Part shown: positions 7,388-17,325 of the stretch, in pieces
Layout of the letters: each line of letters begins with the position of its first letter
How positions within the stretch are numbered: position 1 is the first letter of the stretch
Origin: Kofleriaceae bacterium
GTDB lineage: Bacteria; Myxococcota_A; Polyangia; Haliangiales; Haliangiaceae
Assembly: GCA_025357755.1 (NCBI GenBank)
Contig: JANXOP010000447.1
Span: 1 to 64,000 of the forward strand
Length of the DNA stretch: 64,000 nucleotides
Direction: 5' to 3'
Notes under the pieces: generated by a model
Database searches by the model: none
What the model saw: the letters and a program-made list of their open reading frames with translations, nothing else
What the model was told of the DNA's origin: nothing
Made by a program: the position numbers and the translations under genes

Positions 7388-10300
7388 TAGAGCTTCGCGG
7401 CTTCCTCGACGACCTCGTAGGCCTCGATAATGTCGCCCGTCTTGATGTCGTTGTAGCCAGCGATCATCACGCCGCACTCGAAGGTCGTGCCGACCTCGCT
7501 GACGTCGTCCTTGAAGCGACGCAGCGACCCGATCTTGCCTTCGTAGATCTGCACGGCATCGCGGATGAGCCGCAGGTGCGCTTTGCGAGTGATCTTGCCG
7601 TCGGTGACCATACAGCCCGCGACCGTACCGATCTTGGGGATCGCGAACGTGTCGCGGACCGACAGCTTGCCCATCGGAATCTCGCGCTTGATAGGCGCGA
7701 GCAGACCCGCCATCGCACCCTTCACGTCGTCGAGGGCGTCGTAGATGATGTCGTAGAGCCGGATCTCGACCTCTTCCTGCTCGGCGAGCTTGGCGCTCTT
7801 ACCGGCCGGACGGACGTGGAAGCCGACGATGATCGCGTTACCTGCCTTGGCGAGGTTGACGTCGCTCTCGGTGATACCGCCGACACCAGCGCCGATCACG
7901 CTGACCTTGACCTTGGGAGTCGTCAGCTTGATGAGCGCGGACTTCAACGCTTCGGTCGAGCCCTGAACATCGGCCTTGAGGACGATCTTCAGCTCCTTCT
8001 GGTCGAGGCCCTCGGAGATTCGCTCCATCAGGGTCTCGAGCGAGACGCGTCCGGTCGACGCGAGCTCGCGCTTACGGAACGTCTGGCGACGGTGCTCGAC
8101 GACCTGCTTGGCGACCTTGTCGTCCTCGGCCGCGTTCATCTGATCGCCGGCATCGGGCACGCCATCGAGGCCCAGCACTTCGACAGGGGTCGAGGGGCCG
8201 GCTTCGGTGATCGAGTTACCGAGATCGTCGAGCATCGCGCGGACCTTGCCGAACGTGCGACCTGCGACGACGACATCGCCGACCCGCAGGGTGCCTTCCT
8301 GGACCAGCACCGTGGCCATCGGGCCGCGGTTACGATCGAGGCGAGCTTCGATGACGAGACCCGAGGCCGACTTGGCCGGATCCGCGGTGAGCTCCATGAC
8401 TTCGGCCGTCACGGCGATCGCCTCGAGCAGCTTGTCGATGTTCTCGCCCTTGATCGCCGAGACGTTGACGAAGATCGTATCGCCGCCCCAGTCTTCCGCG
8501 ATCAACTGTTGATCGGCGAGCTGTTGCTTGACGCGCTCGGGAGCCGCGTCCGGCATGTCGATCTTGTTGACCGCGACGATGATCTTCACCTTCGCGTCTT
8601 TGGCGTGGTTGAGCGCCTCGAGCGTCTGCGGCTTGACGCCGTCATTCGCGGCGACGACGAGCACGACGATGTCGGTCGCCTGTGCGCCGCGAGCGCGCAT
8701 CTCGGTGAACGCTTCGTGGCCCGGCGTATCGAGGAACACGATGTCGCCGTGACCCGGCGCCTTCACCTTGTACGCAGCGACGTGCTGCGTGATGCCACCA
8801 GCCTCGCCTGCCGCGACCTTGGTCTTGCGGATGGCGTCGAGCAGCGTGGTCTTGCCATGGTCGACGTGACCCATGATCGTGACCACCGGCGCGCGGGCGA
8901 CCCGCGGACCTGCTTCTTCGGTCTTGGTCGTGAACGCTTCGTCGACCTTGAAGGCGACGTTCTGGACTTCGTACCCGAACTCGCTCGCGAGCAGCTGCGC
9001 GGTATCGAAATCGATCGACGCGTTGATGTTCACGCCGGTCATGCCCATGCCCCAGAGCTTCTTGAGCACCTCGGGAGCCTTCACGCCCATGCTGCGCGCG
9101 AGCTCGCTGATCGCGATCGTATCTTCGATACGGACGACGCGCTTGTGCTCGGCCGGCGTGGTGATCGTGGTCTGCTTGCCCTTCTTACCGAGGGGCAGCT
9201 TGTTCTTCATGTCGAACCGGCCGCCACCATGGCCGCCGCCGGGACGACCACCGCGCTGCTGTTGCTGCGCGAAGCGACCACGGATCGGATTGACGGGCTG
9301 CGGTCCGGGCGCCGGACGACCCGAGAGGGGCGTGCGCTCGGTGATCTTGATCCGCGGCGGCAGCGCGATGACGCTACCGACCGCCGGACGCGACGGATCG
9401 CGAGCCGGTTGCGCGGCCGCGCCGGTGTCTTCCTGCGCGTGAGCCGCGAGGTTCTGACCGCTCTGCGAGAGGCCCGAACCATTCGAGTTCGTACGCGGCT
9501 GCGTCATGTCGATGTCGATCACGCGCGGCTTGTCGACGGTACGAGCACGGGCCCGCTGGAGCTCCATCTCGAAGCGGCTACGCGCATCCGCAGGCTGCTC
9601 GTTCGGGAGCGGCGTCGGACCCGACGCTTGCTGATGCGGCGGATTGGTACCGGACTGCGGGCGGACCGGCGTCACGCGCGGCGGGAGCGGCGTCGACGGA
9701 GGCGGCTGCACATCGACGATGCGCTGACCACCGTGGGTCGAGTTCTCCGCGCTGTGGCGATTGACCACTTGCGGTCCCGCCACGATCACGCGCGAGCGTT
9801 GCGGCGGCGTCACCACCACCGGAGCTGGCGTGGTCGACGGACTGGCGCCCGCTGGAGATCCGGCGCCCACGGTAGGCGCGTGGGGCGCCGGCGTGACAGT
9901 CGATGGTGGCATTGCGGGCTTGGCTTGAGCGGTCGTCGGGGACGCCGCGGAAGGCTTGGTTTCCAAAGGTTGGGGAGCCGCGACGACAGTCGGCGGCTTC
10001 GGTGCCGCGTCGACGACGGGCTTGGACGGTGCAGCAACGTCGACGGGCTTCGCAGCCTCGACTGGCTTTGCGGCGACCGATGCTGGAGCAGCAGCCCCCG
10101 TCGCGCCCGAGGCCACCGGGGTGGGCTTCGGAGCGACCTCGATCGGCTTGGCGACGGGCGCGGCCTCGACGGGCTTGGCGACGACGGGCGCCTTGTTCAG
10201 CTCGGGCGCTGACGCGGGCGGCTTGGCGACGGGCGCCTCGACCGGCTTCGCGACGACCTCGACTGGCCGCGGCGCCTCTGCAGCACGAACGACCGGCTTG

Positions 10301-10653
10301 GCTACGGCTACGGCTGCCGGTGTGACCTCTGCAGCGGGCTCGACGCGGCGACGAATCACCGGAGCGGGCGCGGATGTGGTGGGCGCGGCAGTACGAGCCG
10401 GCGGAGCCGATTCGTCCTCGGCTTTTTCAGCCGGGCCCTTGCGACGAAGCACGGTGCCCGTCGGAAGTTTTTGCGCGACTGTCGGTGCGGCACCACCGGT
10501 CTTCTCTTTTTCGAGTGACCGCTTGATGCGAGCCACATCGTCCGCGTCGAGCGAGGACATATGGTTGTTCACCTCGAGACCGAGCGCACGGATCTTGGCG
10601 ATGAGATCCTTGTTCGGAATCCCCACCTCTTTGGCAATCTCGTAAACGCGCAT
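7387..10653 (-). CDS. infB: Translation initiation factor IF-2 with long Ala/Pro/Val linker
   Basis: IF-2 is the GTPase that places initiator tRNA on the 30S subunit. The protein begins [20 protein letters not shown] (IF2 N-terminal domain). A low-complexity linker of roughly 400 residues built of AKPVE/PVAKP-type repeats follows, then a second IF2_N motif ([20 protein letters not shown]). The GTPase domain has G1 GHVDHGKTT near residue 595, then DTPGHEAF and NKIDMPD, and IF2 domains II-IV close the protein. I chose the start at 10653 because GGAGA lies five bases before it. ATG 10668 overlaps the ylxR stop (ATGA) and would add five residues. At 1,088 residues it exceeds E. coli IF2 (890), because of the linker. 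Confidence 0.97.
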   Translation of the reverse strand: MRVYEIAKEVGIPNKDLIAKIRALGLEVNNHMSSLDADDVARIKRSLEKEKTGGAAPTVAQKLPTGTVLRRKGPAEKAEDESAPPARTAAPTTSAPAPVIRRRVEPAAEVTPAAVAVAKPVVRAAEAPRPVEVVAKPVEAPVAKPPASAPELNKAPVVAKPVEAAPVAKPIEVAPKPTPVASGATGAAAPASVAAKPVEAAKPVDVAAPSKPVVDAAPKPPTVVAAPQPLETKPSAASPTTAQAKPAMPPSTVTPAPHAPTVGAGSPAGASPSTTPAPVVVTPPQRSRVIVAGPQVVNRHSAENSTHGGQRIVDVQPPPSTPLPPRVTPVRPQSGTNPPHQQASGPTPLPNEQPADARSRFEMELQRARARTVDKPRVIDIDMTQPRTNSNGSGLSQSGQNLAAHAQEDTGAAAQPARDPSRPAVGSVIALPPRIKITERTPLSGRPAPGPQPVNPIRGRFAQQQQRGGRPGGGHGGGRFDMKNKLPLGKKGKQTTITTPAEHKRVVRIEDTIAISELARSMGVKAPEVLKKLWGMGMTGVNINASIDFDTAQLLASEFGYEVQNVAFKVDEAFTTKTEEAGPRVARAPVVTIMGHVDHGKTTLLDAIRKTKVAAGEAGGITQHVAAYKVKAPGHGDIVFLDTPGHEAFTEMRARGAQATDIVVLVVAANDGVKPQTLEALNHAKDAKVKIIVAVNKIDMPDAAPERVKQQLADQQLIAEDWGGDTIFVNVSAIKGENIDKLLEAIAVTAEVMELTADPAKSASGLVIEARLDRNRGPMATVLVQEGTLRVGDVVVAGRTFGKVRAMLDDLGNSITEAGPSTPVEVLGLDGVPDAGDQMNAAEDDKVAKQVVEHRRQTFRKRELASTGRVSLETLMERISEGLDQKELKIVLKADVQGSTEALKSALIKLTTPKVKVSVIGAGVGGITESDVNLAKAGNAIIVGFHVRPAGKSAKLAEQEEVEIRLYDIIYDALDDVKGAMAGLLAPIKREIPMGKLSVRDTFAIPKIGTVAGCMVTDGKITRKAHLRLIRDAVQIYEGKIGSLRRFKDDVSEVGTTFECGVMIAGYNDIKTGDIIEAYEVVEEAAKL

Positions 10654-10664
10654 CTTCTCTCCGG

Positions 10665-10996
10665 TCATCCTTCGCCTGGCCGCGGGGCCTGGGCCACAGT
10701 TCTTACAGCTTCCGCGGTCGGCTGGCCAGCCAACTTTTGCTCGTGATTGTCGTCGGTTGATGACAGCTGCGTGGCAAGTCCGCGAAGCTGCATCGGGGAG
10801 ATCCCACGACGGAACGATCGAGCCATGCCGCCACGTGCGGCCCCGTCCAAACAGGCAGGTCGCGCGTGAACGTACGCACCCCTGCCCGACCCCTTGCCAA
10901 CCACGAGCTGATCGCCGCGTAACGTCACGCGTGCGAGGGCCGATTGCGGTTCGACCGCGCGGCAGCCCGTACAGGTTCGCAGGGGGATATGACCCA

Positions 10997-10997
<1 letters not shown>
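10665..10997 (-). CDS. ylxR: YlxR (DUF448) family protein
   Basis: A 110-residue protein with the YlxR signature [10 protein letters not shown] at residues 4-13, the basic [16 protein letters not shown] loop and the SFRRGI motif. YlxR is a small RNA-binding protein almost always encoded between nusA and infB. In Bacillus it has been implicated in gene regulation, and in Clostridioides its homologue (RnpM) binds RNase P RNA. The GTG start overlaps the nusA TAG (TAGTG), and the TGA overlaps the first possible infB ATG. The C-terminal 30 residues are polar and not conserved in the family. Confidence 0.92.
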
Positions 10998-12577
<1,580 letters not shown>

Positions 12578-12586
12578 GTCGTCCCT

Positions 12587-13273
12587 CTAGGTCTGCTTGT
12601 GCTTGGGCTTCGCCGAAGGGCGGTGCCCGGGCTTGACGGGTTTCTTTGAGGAGGAGCCGGCAGTGGCGGCGCCGGACGAGCCGGCAGTGACGCCGTCGGA
12701 GGAACCGGCTGAGGCCGACACGCCCGACTTGCCACGCATCACAGCGTCCCAGTCCGGCACGAGCTTGGCGCTATCGATGTCGTCGATGACGAGCTCGAAT
12801 TGCGTGCCATCGCAGTCGATCATGACCTTGTCTTGGTCCGGCGAGACGCCGAGCAGCCTGCCCTTGAAGTTCTTGCGCTCGACGTCGTCGCCGTTCGGGC
12901 TCTTGACCTGGATAGGTACGCCGAGCGTGATCTTGGCTTCGGCACCGAGGTAGTGCGCGAAGTGCCCCGGCGTGCGGAGCGGACGGTCGATGCCCGGCGA
13001 GCTGAGCTCGAGCGAGTACGCCTGCTTGATCGGGTCTTCGACATCGAGCACGGCCGACAGCTCGCGCGACATGTTCTCGCACTCGCTCAGCGAGACGCGC
13101 TCCGCCGGAACTTCGTGGATATCGATCTGCGCGACGGGCACGTCGATTTGCACGCGCAACGTCCAGCCACCCTGCTCGAGCAGAAAGCGCACGTCGACCA
13201 GCTCGAGCTTCGCGGCGTTGACCACGGGCTCGATGATCTGGATCAGACGGGCTTGGAGAGGATTGCGGGACAT
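12587..13273 (-). CDS. rimP: Ribosome maturation factor RimP with low-complexity tail
   Basis: RimP helps mature the 30S subunit. The core (residues 1-165) holds LIQIIEPVVNAAKLELVDV, GGWTLRVQIDVP, the conserved SLSECENMSRELSAVLD and the family motif YSLELSSPGIDRPL. A tail of about 60 residues rich in Ser, Gly, Ala and later Lys/Pro follows and is not part of the family fold; its coding DNA has imperfect repeats. The start MSRNPLQ is preceded by no clear Shine-Dalgarno site. Instead an intrinsic terminator ends 10 bases before the ATG. First gene of the cluster, divergent from the nitrilase gene. Confidence 0.94.
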   Translation of the reverse strand: MSRNPLQARLIQIIEPVVNAAKLELVDVRFLLEQGGWTLRVQIDVPVAQIDIHEVPAERVSLSECENMSRELSAVLDVEDPIKQAYSLELSSPGIDRPLRTPGHFAHYLGAEAKITLGVPIQVKSPNGDDVERKNFKGRLLGVSPDQDKVMIDCDGTQFELVIDDIDSAKLVPDWDAVMRGKSGVSASAGSSDGVTAGSSGAATAGSSSKKPVKPGHRPSAKPKHKQT

Positions 13274-13283
13274 ATTTGGGGAT

Positions 13284-13309
13284 AAAAAAAGGTGGCCGGG
13301 TGGCCACCT
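13284..13309 (-). terminator. Intrinsic terminator in the rimP leader (candidate attenuator)
   Basis: Read on the minus strand, AGGTGGCC, loop ACCC and GGCCACCT form a perfect 8-bp GC-rich stem followed at once by a run of seven T. Transcription towards rimP would stop about ten bases before its ATG. The upstream neighbour is transcribed the other way, so no minus-strand gene needs ending here. This points to premature termination controlling the rimP-nusA-infB operon. Pseudomonads have a described rimP leader motif with a terminator in an equivalent place. Homology is not claimed. Confidence 0.8.
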
Positions 13310-13451
13310 CAACCGCGGAGCGATTTCAGCTGCGCGATGGGTACCATTCGCTTGATCCGAGAGCAAGTGGTTTATGCCAGCGGTCCTCGACGTCGGGCTC
13401 CCGATCGGGTGCGTGGTTCCGTCATAGTTTCGGCGTGGTACGAATCGACGC

Positions 13452-14282
13452 ATGGCATGGCAGCTAAAGGTCGGCGCGGTCCAGATGCGCTCGATCGGAG
13501 ATCTGGCAGCGAACCTCGAGACCTGCCGAGCCCTGGTCGGCCAAGCTGCCGCCGCCGGTGCCCGGCTGGTCGTACTTCCTGAATGTTTCTCGTTTCTTGG
13601 CCGCGGTGAAGGCGACAAGATGCAGGCGGCCGAGGTGCTCGATGGCCACGGCCGGGTGCTGACCGCGTTGGCCGAGCTGTGCAGGAAACACGGCGTCTGG
13701 ATCATCGGCGGCGGGACGCCCGAGACGGTCCCCGGCGATCCGAAGCGTGCCTACAACACCGCGGTGGTTGTCGATCCCGTGGGTGCGCTCGTCCGGACGT
13801 ATCGCAAGGTTCATCTGTTCGACGTCGACATCCCGGGCGGCGCGACGCTCCGCGAGAGCGACGGCACCGTCGCGGGTACGGGCCTCGAGGTCGTCGATAT
13901 CGACGGCGTCACGGTCGGACTCTCGATCTGTTACGACCTCCGCTTCCCCGAGCTCTATCGCAAGCTGGTCGATCAGGGCGCCCAGGTCGTGGTGATTCCA
14001 GCGGCCTTCACCGCACACACCGGCAACGCGCACTGGCACGTACTGATGAGGGCGCGCGCGATCGAGAACCAGGTCTGGATCGTCGCGCCCGCGCAGTGGG
14101 GCAAGCACAACGAGAAGCGCGAGAGCTACGGCCACTCGTTGATCGTCGATCCGTGGGGCACGGTCGTCGCTGAACGCGCCGAAGGTGATGGGGTGCTCGT
14201 GCACACCCTCGATGGTGACGCGGTCGCGAAGCGGCGAACGCAGATGCCGGTTCGTCGCCACGCCGTGCTGTGGAAGGGCTAG
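13452..14282 (+). CDS. Carbon-nitrogen hydrolase, Nit1/omega-amidase type
   Basis: A 276-residue nitrilase-superfamily amidase with the full catalytic triad: Glu44 in VVLPEC, Lys119 in TYRKVHLFD and Cys160 in LSICYDLRFPELYR. The RFPELYR sequence after the cysteine and the GHSLIVDPWG motif are typical of the Nit1/omega-amidase branch. That branch includes enzymes that hydrolyse deaminated glutathione or 2-oxoglutaramate, so metabolite repair is the likely role. It is divergent from rimP. A CATAGT hexamer lies 23 bases before the ATG and no strong Shine-Dalgarno site is visible. Confidence 0.88.
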   Translation: MAWQLKVGAVQMRSIGDLAANLETCRALVGQAAAAGARLVVLPECFSFLGRGEGDKMQAAEVLDGHGRVLTALAELCRKHGVWIIGGGTPETVPGDPKRAYNTAVVVDPVGALVRTYRKVHLFDVDIPGGATLRESDGTVAGTGLEVVDIDGVTVGLSICYDLRFPELYRKLVDQGAQVVVIPAAFTAHTGNAHWHVLMRARAIENQVWIVAPAQWGKHNEKRESYGHSLIVDPWGTVVAERAEGDGVLVHTLDGDAVAKRRTQMPVRRHAVLWKG

Positions 14283-14432
14283 GGCTCGGCTCGGCGTATT
14301 CCTGATGAATCCGAGCAGCACGGTCGAGCGGAGTCCGATGCCGATGACCTCGATCGGATCCGGCCGCGCGCGTTGCCGGTTTCACCAACGCGACCCTTGA
14401 ACCAAGATCCATTCGGACCTGAGCCTTCACGC

Positions 14433-14438
14433 TACTAT
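14433..14438 (+). promoter_or_regulatory. -10-like TACTAT exactly 6 bases before a start codon
   Basis: TACTAT ends at 14438. A transcript starting seven bases later would begin on the A of the lipoprotein ATG at 14445, giving a leaderless mRNA. No TTGACA-like -35 is visible at normal spacing. It is one of eleven such placements in this window. Confidence 0.45.
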
Positions 14439-14444
14439 CGTGGG

Positions 14445-14765
14445 ATGCGCAGCCTTTTTCTCGCGATGATCTTCGTTGCCGCTTGCGGCAAGACCGACAC
14501 CTCCGGCGCGCACTGCGTCCTCGGCAATGCGTGCGAGGACTACGGGCCCGCGGCGACCGATCTGCCGGCGCACGAAAAAGAGTGCAAGGCGCTCACCGGC
14601 ACGTACGCGGTCGGCCGCTGCCCGATGGGCAACCTCGTCGGTGAATGCGTGACCGACAAGAACCTCCACCGCTCCTATTACTCGGGGGGCGCGAACGCGT
14701 TCACGAAAGAGAACGGCGCTGCGAGCTGCGAGCACGAGTTCCACGGCGTGTGGACCTCGCACTGA
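14445..14765 (+). CDS. Small cysteine-containing lipoprotein of unknown function
   Basis: A 106-residue protein with a short signal peptide and lipobox (MRSLFLAMIFVAAC), so it is predicted to be lipid-anchored. The mature part has paired cysteines (HCVLGNACED, KECKAL, GRCPMGNLVGEC, ASCEHEFHG) that could form three disulfides, and no recognised domain. The start is placed at 14445 because it gives a clean signal peptide and follows the TACTAT hexamer. A longer reading frame upstream lacks a signal. The 162 bases between the nitrilase stop and this gene contain no other gene. Confidence 0.7.
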   Translation: MRSLFLAMIFVAACGKTDTSGAHCVLGNACEDYGPAATDLPAHEKECKALTGTYAVGRCPMGNLVGECVTDKNLHRSYYSGGANAFTKENGAASCEHEFHGVWTSH

Positions 14766-14786
14766 GCCGCTAACGCAGTACCCGTT

Positions 14787-14803
14787 TGAATCGATCCGAT
14801 TCA
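14787..14803. repeat. Short inverted repeat between convergent genes
   Basis: TGAATCG and CGATTCA flank a 3-base spacer in the gap between the lipoprotein stop (14765) and the convergent membrane-protein gene (stop at 14911). No T-run follows on either strand, so a terminator role is weak. Confidence 0.3.
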
Positions 14804-14828
14804 GGCGCCGAGCTTGCGAGGCGACCTA

Positions 14829-14854
14829 GACGAAATAGACCGACGAAATAGACC
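14829..14854. repeat. Perfect 13-bp tandem duplication
   Basis: GACGAAATAGACC occurs twice in direct succession in the 145-base gap between two convergent genes. The unit is AT-richer than its surroundings. Copy number could vary between strains. No function is evident. Confidence 0.6.
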
Positions 14855-14910
14855 AGGGCGTGCACCTCGCTGACGGATCCCGCTGCGGTTCAGCCGACGT
14901 GGGACCCGCG

Positions 14911-15486
14911 TTAGCGCGGACCGGAAGCTGGTGGCGGTAACGCGGTCGGCGCGACCATACGACGTTGCATCTGGACGGGCGCGCCCGAACCGACAGCGCC
15001 CGAACCGACAGCGCCAGCGCCCGAACCGACAGCGCCCGAACCGTTAACGCCGTTCGAACCCGAAGCTTGTTGCGCGGCGAGGTTCTTGAGCTTCGCGCGT
15101 TCGATCGCGAGGCGGACCTCATCGTCCGACATGCCTGGCGTGAGGTGCTCGTATGGATCGGGCTTGACGGCGCCACTGCCCTTCGCGCTGCCCGAGCCAC
15201 TGCCGAAGCCCATCACGAACGTCGACACCGACTTCGAGCACGGCTTGATCAGCACGATCAACGCGACCAGGAGACCCGCGGTCGTCAGGATGCGAAACAC
15301 TTCCGTGGTCGAGAGCCGGAGGCCCCGGCCGTACGGAAGCTTCGGAACCGCCTCCTCGGTTGGAACTGGCGGAACCGCCGGACCGGCCGGAACCGCCGGA
15401 ACCGCCGGAATCGCCGGAGTCGGTGCGGGCGGCGGGTCCCGGAGGTCCGTCGGGTCCGCCGGGTCCTTCGGATCAGCTTCGGCCAC
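14911..15486 (-). CDS. Single-pass membrane protein with Pro/Ala N-terminus and Gly-Ser-Ala repeats
   Basis: A 191-residue protein. Residues 1-55 are acidic then Pro/Ala/Val-rich (repeats of PAVPAVPAG type). A single membrane segment follows at about 65-83 (ILTTAGLLVALIVLIK). After it come GSGSGSAKGS, a small charged helix (DDEVRLAIERAKLKNLAAQQ) and a second repetitive region of GSGAV units. The N-terminus is probably cytoplasmic. No domain is recognised. It starts 18 bases after recJ on the same strand and is probably cotranscribed. The repetitive flanks are encoded by short tandem DNA repeats, so length may vary. Confidence 0.65.
   Translation of the reverse strand: MAEADPKDPADPTDLRDPPPAPTPAIPAVPAVPAGPAVPPVPTEEAVPKLPYGRGLRLSTTEVFRILTTAGLLVALIVLIKPCSKSVSTFVMGFGSGSGSAKGSGAVKPDPYEHLTPGMSDDEVRLAIERAKLKNLAAQQASGSNGVNGSGAVGSGAGAVGSGAVGSGAPVQMQRRMVAPTALPPPASGPR
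14981..15046. repeat. 15-bp minisatellite inside a coding region
   Basis: GCGCCCGAACCGACA occurs at 14981, 14996 and 15017, with a near copy at 15032; a 6-base partial unit separates the second and third. On the minus strand the unit is five codons and encodes Val-Gly-Ser-Gly-Ala, so copy-number change keeps the frame. Confidence 0.75.
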
Positions 15487-15504
15487 GGCGGAGTCTTAAT
15501 ACGA

Positions 15505-17232
15505 CTACGGCAGGATCGCCAGGTCCGAGACCTCGAGCTCGGCGTTACGCCGGCCCTGCCAGGTCGAGACCTTCGGGACAAATGCAAGGTCGATCCGTTG
15601 GCCGAGCTCGACGGGACGGTCGCCGAGGTTGAAGCCGATCGCATCGCGGGTAGTCCGCTCGTGATCTTCGAGCGTGAGCTTCAGGTGCTTGTCGCCACCG
15701 ACGCGCCGGATCGAGGTGACCCGGACATCGCGGGTGACGAGCACCGGCGACGGATTGTTCTGACCGAACGGACCCAGGCCGGTGAGCTCTTCGGCGAGGC
15801 GCTCGTCGATCTCGGTGAGCCGAACCTCGGCATCGACATCGACGTGCGTCGAGATCGGTCCGGAGCCCTCGGCGAGCTTGCCGCACGCGATGTTCAAGGC
15901 CTCCGAGAGCGCATCGATCGAGCGCGCATCGACCGTGAATCCCGCAGCCATCGCGTGCCCACCGAACCGCTTGAGGCCCGAATCGCCGCCTTTGTTCGCG
16001 GCGTGAAGGGCGTCGTACAGGTTGACGCCGACGCGCGTGCGCGCCGAACCCCGGCCGATGCCCGCGACCGGATCGAGGCCGATCACGAACGCAGGACGCT
16101 GGTACTTGTCGACGAGCTTCGCGGCGACGATACCGACCACGCCGCTCGGCCAGTTCTCGCCCGCGATCACGATCGCGTGACCGATCTCTTTGTGCTCGAG
16201 CCGCGCCATCACCTCTTCGACGACTCGATCCTGGATCGAGCGGCGCTCGGTGTTCGCTTCCTCGAGCGCCGCCGCCCGCGCGACCGCGGTCGCGTGATCC
16301 GCGAGCAACAACGCCAGCGAGGGTTCCGCGGCCCCGAGCCGGCCGGGCGCGTTGAGCCGCGGCGCGAGCTTCCACGCGATCGTCCGAGCATCGACATCGC
16401 GATCCGGATCGACACCCGCCGACGCGAGGAGCGCGGCGATGCCGGGACGCACGCGGCTCTGCAGCCGCTTCATGCCGAGGGAGGTGAGGATCCGATTCTC
16501 CGCGTTGAGCGGGACCATGTCCGCGACCGTGCCGAGCGCGACGAGATCGAGCAGATCACGAACATCGGGCTCGGGCCGCTGGCGATACCAGCCGCGATCG
16601 CGCAGCTCGGTGCGCACCGACGCGGCGACGTAGAACGCCAGCCCGACCGACGCCATGCCCCGGAACGGGAACGTGGAATCGGTGCGGAACGGGTTCACCA
16701 GCGAGTGCGACGGATGAACGGTACCAGCCGCCGGCACCGTGTGATGATCGACGACGATCACCTCGACGCCGAGCGCCGCGCCAGCGTAGATCGCATCGAG
16801 ATCGCTGGTGCCACAATCTCCGGTGATCACGAGCTTGCATTCGCGTGCCGCGAAGTCGGCGGCCGCCTCCGCGGTGAACCCGTAGCCCGCCTCGCGCCGC
16901 GCCACCGCACACTCGACGTGTGCGCCCGAGGCCCGCAAGAACGAGGTGATCAACGCGGCGGTGGTGACACCATCGACGTCGTAGTCGCCGAACACGCCGA
17001 TCCGCTCGCCACGCTGGACGGCATCCGCGATCCGACCGACGGCGCCTGCCATCCCGGCGAGCCCGAGCGGCGGCCGCAGGGCCGCGAGGCGCGGATCGAT
17101 GAAGCCCTGCGCTTCGGACGGCTCGGTGACACCGCGCGCGACGAGGCAACGCGCGGTCGCCGGACGAACTCGAAGGCTCGACGAGATCCGGCTGACGAGC
17201 CGGTCATCGAGAGTGCGCAAACGAACATCCAC
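15505..17232 (-). CDS. recJ: Single-stranded-DNA-specific exonuclease RecJ
   Basis: A 575-residue RecJ, close to the E. coli length. RecJ degrades ssDNA 5' to 3' in RecF-pathway recombination and mismatch repair. DHH-domain motifs are FGDYDVDGVTT (81-91), VITGDCGTSD and VVDHHTVP. DHHA1-domain and OB-fold regions follow (NWPSGVVGIVAAKL, GGHAMAAGFTV near residue 425, ending in LAFVPKVSTWQGRRNAEL). The GTG start is supported by TAGGGT six bases upstream. It is divergent from a lipoprotein gene. Confidence 0.96.
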   Translation of the reverse strand: MDVRLRTLDDRLVSRISSSLRVRPATARCLVARGVTEPSEAQGFIDPRLAALRPPLGLAGMAGAVGRIADAVQRGERIGVFGDYDVDGVTTAALITSFLRASGAHVECAVARREAGYGFTAEAAADFAARECKLVITGDCGTSDLDAIYAGAALGVEVIVVDHHTVPAAGTVHPSHSLVNPFRTDSTFPFRGMASVGLAFYVAASVRTELRDRGWYRQRPEPDVRDLLDLVALGTVADMVPLNAENRILTSLGMKRLQSRVRPGIAALLASAGVDPDRDVDARTIAWKLAPRLNAPGRLGAAEPSLALLLADHATAVARAAALEEANTERRSIQDRVVEEVMARLEHKEIGHAIVIAGENWPSGVVGIVAAKLVDKYQRPAFVIGLDPVAGIGRGSARTRVGVNLYDALHAANKGGDSGLKRFGGHAMAAGFTVDARSIDALSEALNIACGKLAEGSGPISTHVDVDAEVRLTEIDERLAEELTGLGPFGQNNPSPVLVTRDVRVTSIRRVGGDKHLKLTLEDHERTTRDAIGFNLGDRPVELGQRIDLAFVPKVSTWQGRRNAELEVSDLAILP

Positions 17233-17238
17233 GCGCGC

Positions 17239-17244
17239 ACCCTA
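17239..17244 (-). promoter_or_regulatory. -10-like TAGGGT six bases before the recJ start
   Basis: On the minus strand TAGGGT is separated by exactly six bases (GCGCGC) from the recJ GTG. This fits a leaderless recJ transcript. Confidence 0.4.
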
Positions 17245-17314
17245 GTGCGCCGCTCTGACACCGAACCTCGTAAGATCCCGGGAGAACTGGCGATCCCGGG
17301 ATCTCGAAACGCAG

Positions 17315-17320
17315 TAACGT
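17315..17320 (+). promoter_or_regulatory. -10-like TAACGT five bases before a start codon
   Basis: TAACGT lies five bases before the ATG of the lipoprotein gene at 17326 and faces the recJ promoter 70 bases away. A leaderless or nearly leaderless transcript would result. Confidence 0.35.
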
Positions 17321-17325
17321 CGGCC

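Noticed and set aside
7576-10212. Plus-strand frame of 878 codons opposite infB
   Set aside because: Antisense to IF-2, which has every expected motif.
14965-17325. Very long plus-strand open frame (about 1,100 codons) running into the lipoprotein gene at 17326
   Set aside because: The part before 17326 is exactly antisense to recJ and the membrane-protein gene. Its translation is Arg/Asp/Leu-rich without any domain. Only the stretch from ATG 17326 has a signal peptide and normal composition.
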